NCBI GenBank assembly: GCA_034007295.1
Contig: JAVERC010000005.1
Span: 1 to 64,000 of the forward strand
Direction: 5' to 3'
DNA: 64,000 bases
From: JACKCP01 sp034007295
GTDB lineage: Bacteria > Desulfobacterota > Desulfobacteria > Desulfobacterales > JACKCP01
A program made the translations under genes and the position numbers. A model generated the notes under the pieces. The model saw only the letters and a program-made list of their open reading frames with translations, had not been told where the DNA came from and ran no database searches. Of this stretch, positions 62,931 to 64,000 are shown in pieces; positions within the stretch are counted from its first letter, which is position 1, and every line of letters begins with the position of its first letter.

Positions 62931-63215
62931 TTAATTTTTGAACCAGAAAAAATTTTTTTTACCCTTTTTTTTCTTATTTTCAACTGATTTTTTTTTAGCC
63001 CACCTAGCAAAAAAATTAATATTTCCAGATTCATATGATGCATCAATCATTTCACTTTTTTTTTCAATACCTTTTTCAGAATCTAGTGCAAGGCAAATAC
63101 ATTCTTTTTTAAACGAGCAATTAATGCAGTTATCTGGAGTCTTTCTATACCCTTCTTTTGACATAGGGAATACTATATCTAGATCCCCAAAGCATTTTGG
63201 CTTTTTATTATCCAT
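62931..63215 (-). CDS. Hypothetical Cys-rich small protein
   Basis: 94 aa. Cys8 in PKCFGDLDIVFP and a cluster Cys30, Cys33, Cys39, Cys41 in NCINCSFKKECICL could bind zinc or an Fe-S cluster. The rest is helical with a very basic C terminus ending KKGKKNFFWFKN. No known family is recognised. Its start overlaps the radC stop by 8 nt, which suggests translational coupling with RadC. Confidence 0.7.
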   Translation of the reverse strand: MDNKKPKCFGDLDIVFPMSKEGYRKTPDNCINCSFKKECICLALDSEKGIEKKSEMIDASYESGNINFFARWAKKKSVENKKKKGKKNFFWFKN

Positions 63216-63954
63216 TGATTAAAATATCTTTTTCAAAATCTAAAAATTCATTTGAAAATTTTTTTATATATCCTTCATCTGCAAAACTGAAATACTTATT
63301 ATTCCCGATAACCAGGTGTTCATGAACTTTTATATCCATATGAAGGCATGCATGAACAAGCCTTCGTGTTATTGATATATCAGATTTTGATGGTTCAACT
63401 GAGCCTGATGGGTGATTATGTGCAAAAATTAATGCAGAAGCCTTTTTTTCCAAAGCTGATTTTATTATTTCCCTTGGATAAACAGCACTTGATGAAATAC
63501 TTCCTTCATGGATATCTTCAATTGCAGTAATTTCATTTTTTGAATTTAGAAAAATCACTTTAAATATTTCTATATCTTTTTCCCTCATGGAAAAATACAA
63601 ATAATTAAAGACATCTTCAGAACATGAAACCACATCTTTTTTTTCTGTTTTTCTCTTTAAATAAACTTCTGCTGCTGCTCTAACAAAAACTAAGGGAAAA
63701 ATATTGGCAGGTCCAAGTCCTTTTACTGATTCAAGTTCTTTTACAGGTGCGTCTAAAACCCCAGGCAATGATTTGAATTTATTTAAAAGGTCTTTAGCCA
63801 GAGGCTTGCAGTCTTTTATTGGAGTTCCTAAAGTAAGAAGAATTTCAATTATTTCATAGTCATGAAAACTTGAAATGCCGGATTCAAAAAATTTTTCTCT
63901 GAGCCTTTGTCTATGGCCTGAATTAGGATTTTTTTGATATTTAGTATCCGGCAT
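63208..63954 (-). CDS. radC: RadC family JAB-domain protein
   Basis: 248 aa. N-terminal helix-hairpin-helix (VKGLGPANI, about 77-85) and C-terminal JAMM metalloprotease-like domain with His179-x-His181 (FAHNHPSG) and Asp192 (SDISITRRL). The metal site is complete. The original link to DNA repair is disputed, so function is open. ATG preceded by a weak ribosome site. Forms an overlapping pair with the Cys-rich gene; the sequence upstream runs to the window edge. Confidence 0.9.
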   Translation of the reverse strand: MPDTKYQKNPNSGHRQRLREKFFESGISSFHDYEIIEILLTLGTPIKDCKPLAKDLLNKFKSLPGVLDAPVKELESVKGLGPANIFPLVFVRAAAEVYLKRKTEKKDVVSCSEDVFNYLYFSMREKDIEIFKVIFLNSKNEITAIEDIHEGSISSSAVYPREIIKSALEKKASALIFAHNHPSGSVEPSKSDISITRRLVHACLHMDIKVHEHLVIGNNKYFSFADEGYIKKFSNEFLDFEKDILING

Positions 63955-64000
63955 TTTGTTTCACATCAGTTTTCAATATTTGGATCTATTTCATTTTTAA

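Noticed and set aside
63966..64000. Possible C-terminal tail of a further minus-strand gene (reading NEIDPNIEN then TGA)
   Set aside because: Only about ten codons fall inside the window and any AT-rich sequence can supply them; not enough to call a gene.

Overview
The window is an AT-rich chromosomal segment from a Gram-negative bacterium, most likely a member of the Desulfobacterota (Desulfobacterales-like delta-proteobacteria). This placement is an inference. It rests on the combined rpoBC/S10/spc/alpha ribosomal block, a PstSCAB-PhoU-PhoBR cluster, a lipoprotein MltD-type transglycosylase, a FrzE-like hybrid CheA and two acyl-CoA hydrolase/CoA-transferase paralogues. No phage, insertion sequence, CRISPR array or plasmid function is visible. 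Coding is dense, and every long gene reads through without a frameshift.

Layout. (1) 0.2-4.1 kb, plus strand: a superfamily 2 helicase, a PfkB/adenosine kinase-type sugar kinase and a diaminopimelate decarboxylase-type enzyme, ended by a strong bidirectional terminator. (2) 4.1-8.1 kb: two divergent acetyl-CoA hydrolase/CoA-transferase family genes around a 404-bp intergenic region. (3) 8.2-11 kb: a small unknown protein, biotin synthase with an unknown coiled-coil partner gene, and a YbaK deacylase. (4) 11.3-18 kb, minus strand: the phosphate regulon pstS-pstC-pstA-pstB-phoU-phoB-phoR with a recognisable Pho box. (5) 18.1-46.9 kb, minus strand: a co-directional superoperon of translation and transcription genes. 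It runs from tRNA-Thr/Gly/Thr-tuf-rpmG-tRNA-Trp-secE-nusG-rplKAJL-rpoBC through rpsL-rpsG and the S10, spc and alpha clusters to rplQ. fusA is missing from the str position, and adk and map are missing after secY. (6) 47-50.4 kb, plus: MltD/LysM lipoprotein, tRNA-Arg, a U32 protease-family protein. (7) 50.6-60.5 kb, plus: cheA(hybrid)-cheW-cheB-cheR, a HEAT-repeat response regulator, a class A penicillin-binding protein and a GNAT acetyltransferase. (8) 60.5-64 kb, minus: an unrecognised 355-aa protein, a repeat-bearing intergenic region, a TVP38 membrane protein, a Cys-rich small protein and RadC.

The most striking observation is inside rpoC. About 100 extra residues sit between the WEVIP-type strand and the segment that continues PFEIVN in other beta-prime subunits. 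They read as a complete parvulin-type (PpiC/rotamase) peptidyl-prolyl isomerase domain. A prolyl isomerase built into the RNA polymerase catalytic subunit, close to the secondary channel by homology, would be unusual. Other points for follow-up are a dispersed intergenic repeat family with one internally inverted copy, a Pho box with exact 11-nt periodicity, an L10 autoregulatory leader, TTG starts on six core translation/transcription genes with strong Shine-Dalgarno sequences, a large Arg-rich loop in the first CheW-like domain of CheA, and an unrecognised gene overlapping its convergent neighbour.

All calls come from reading the sequence and the conceptual translations. No database search was run, so family names rest on motif recognition.
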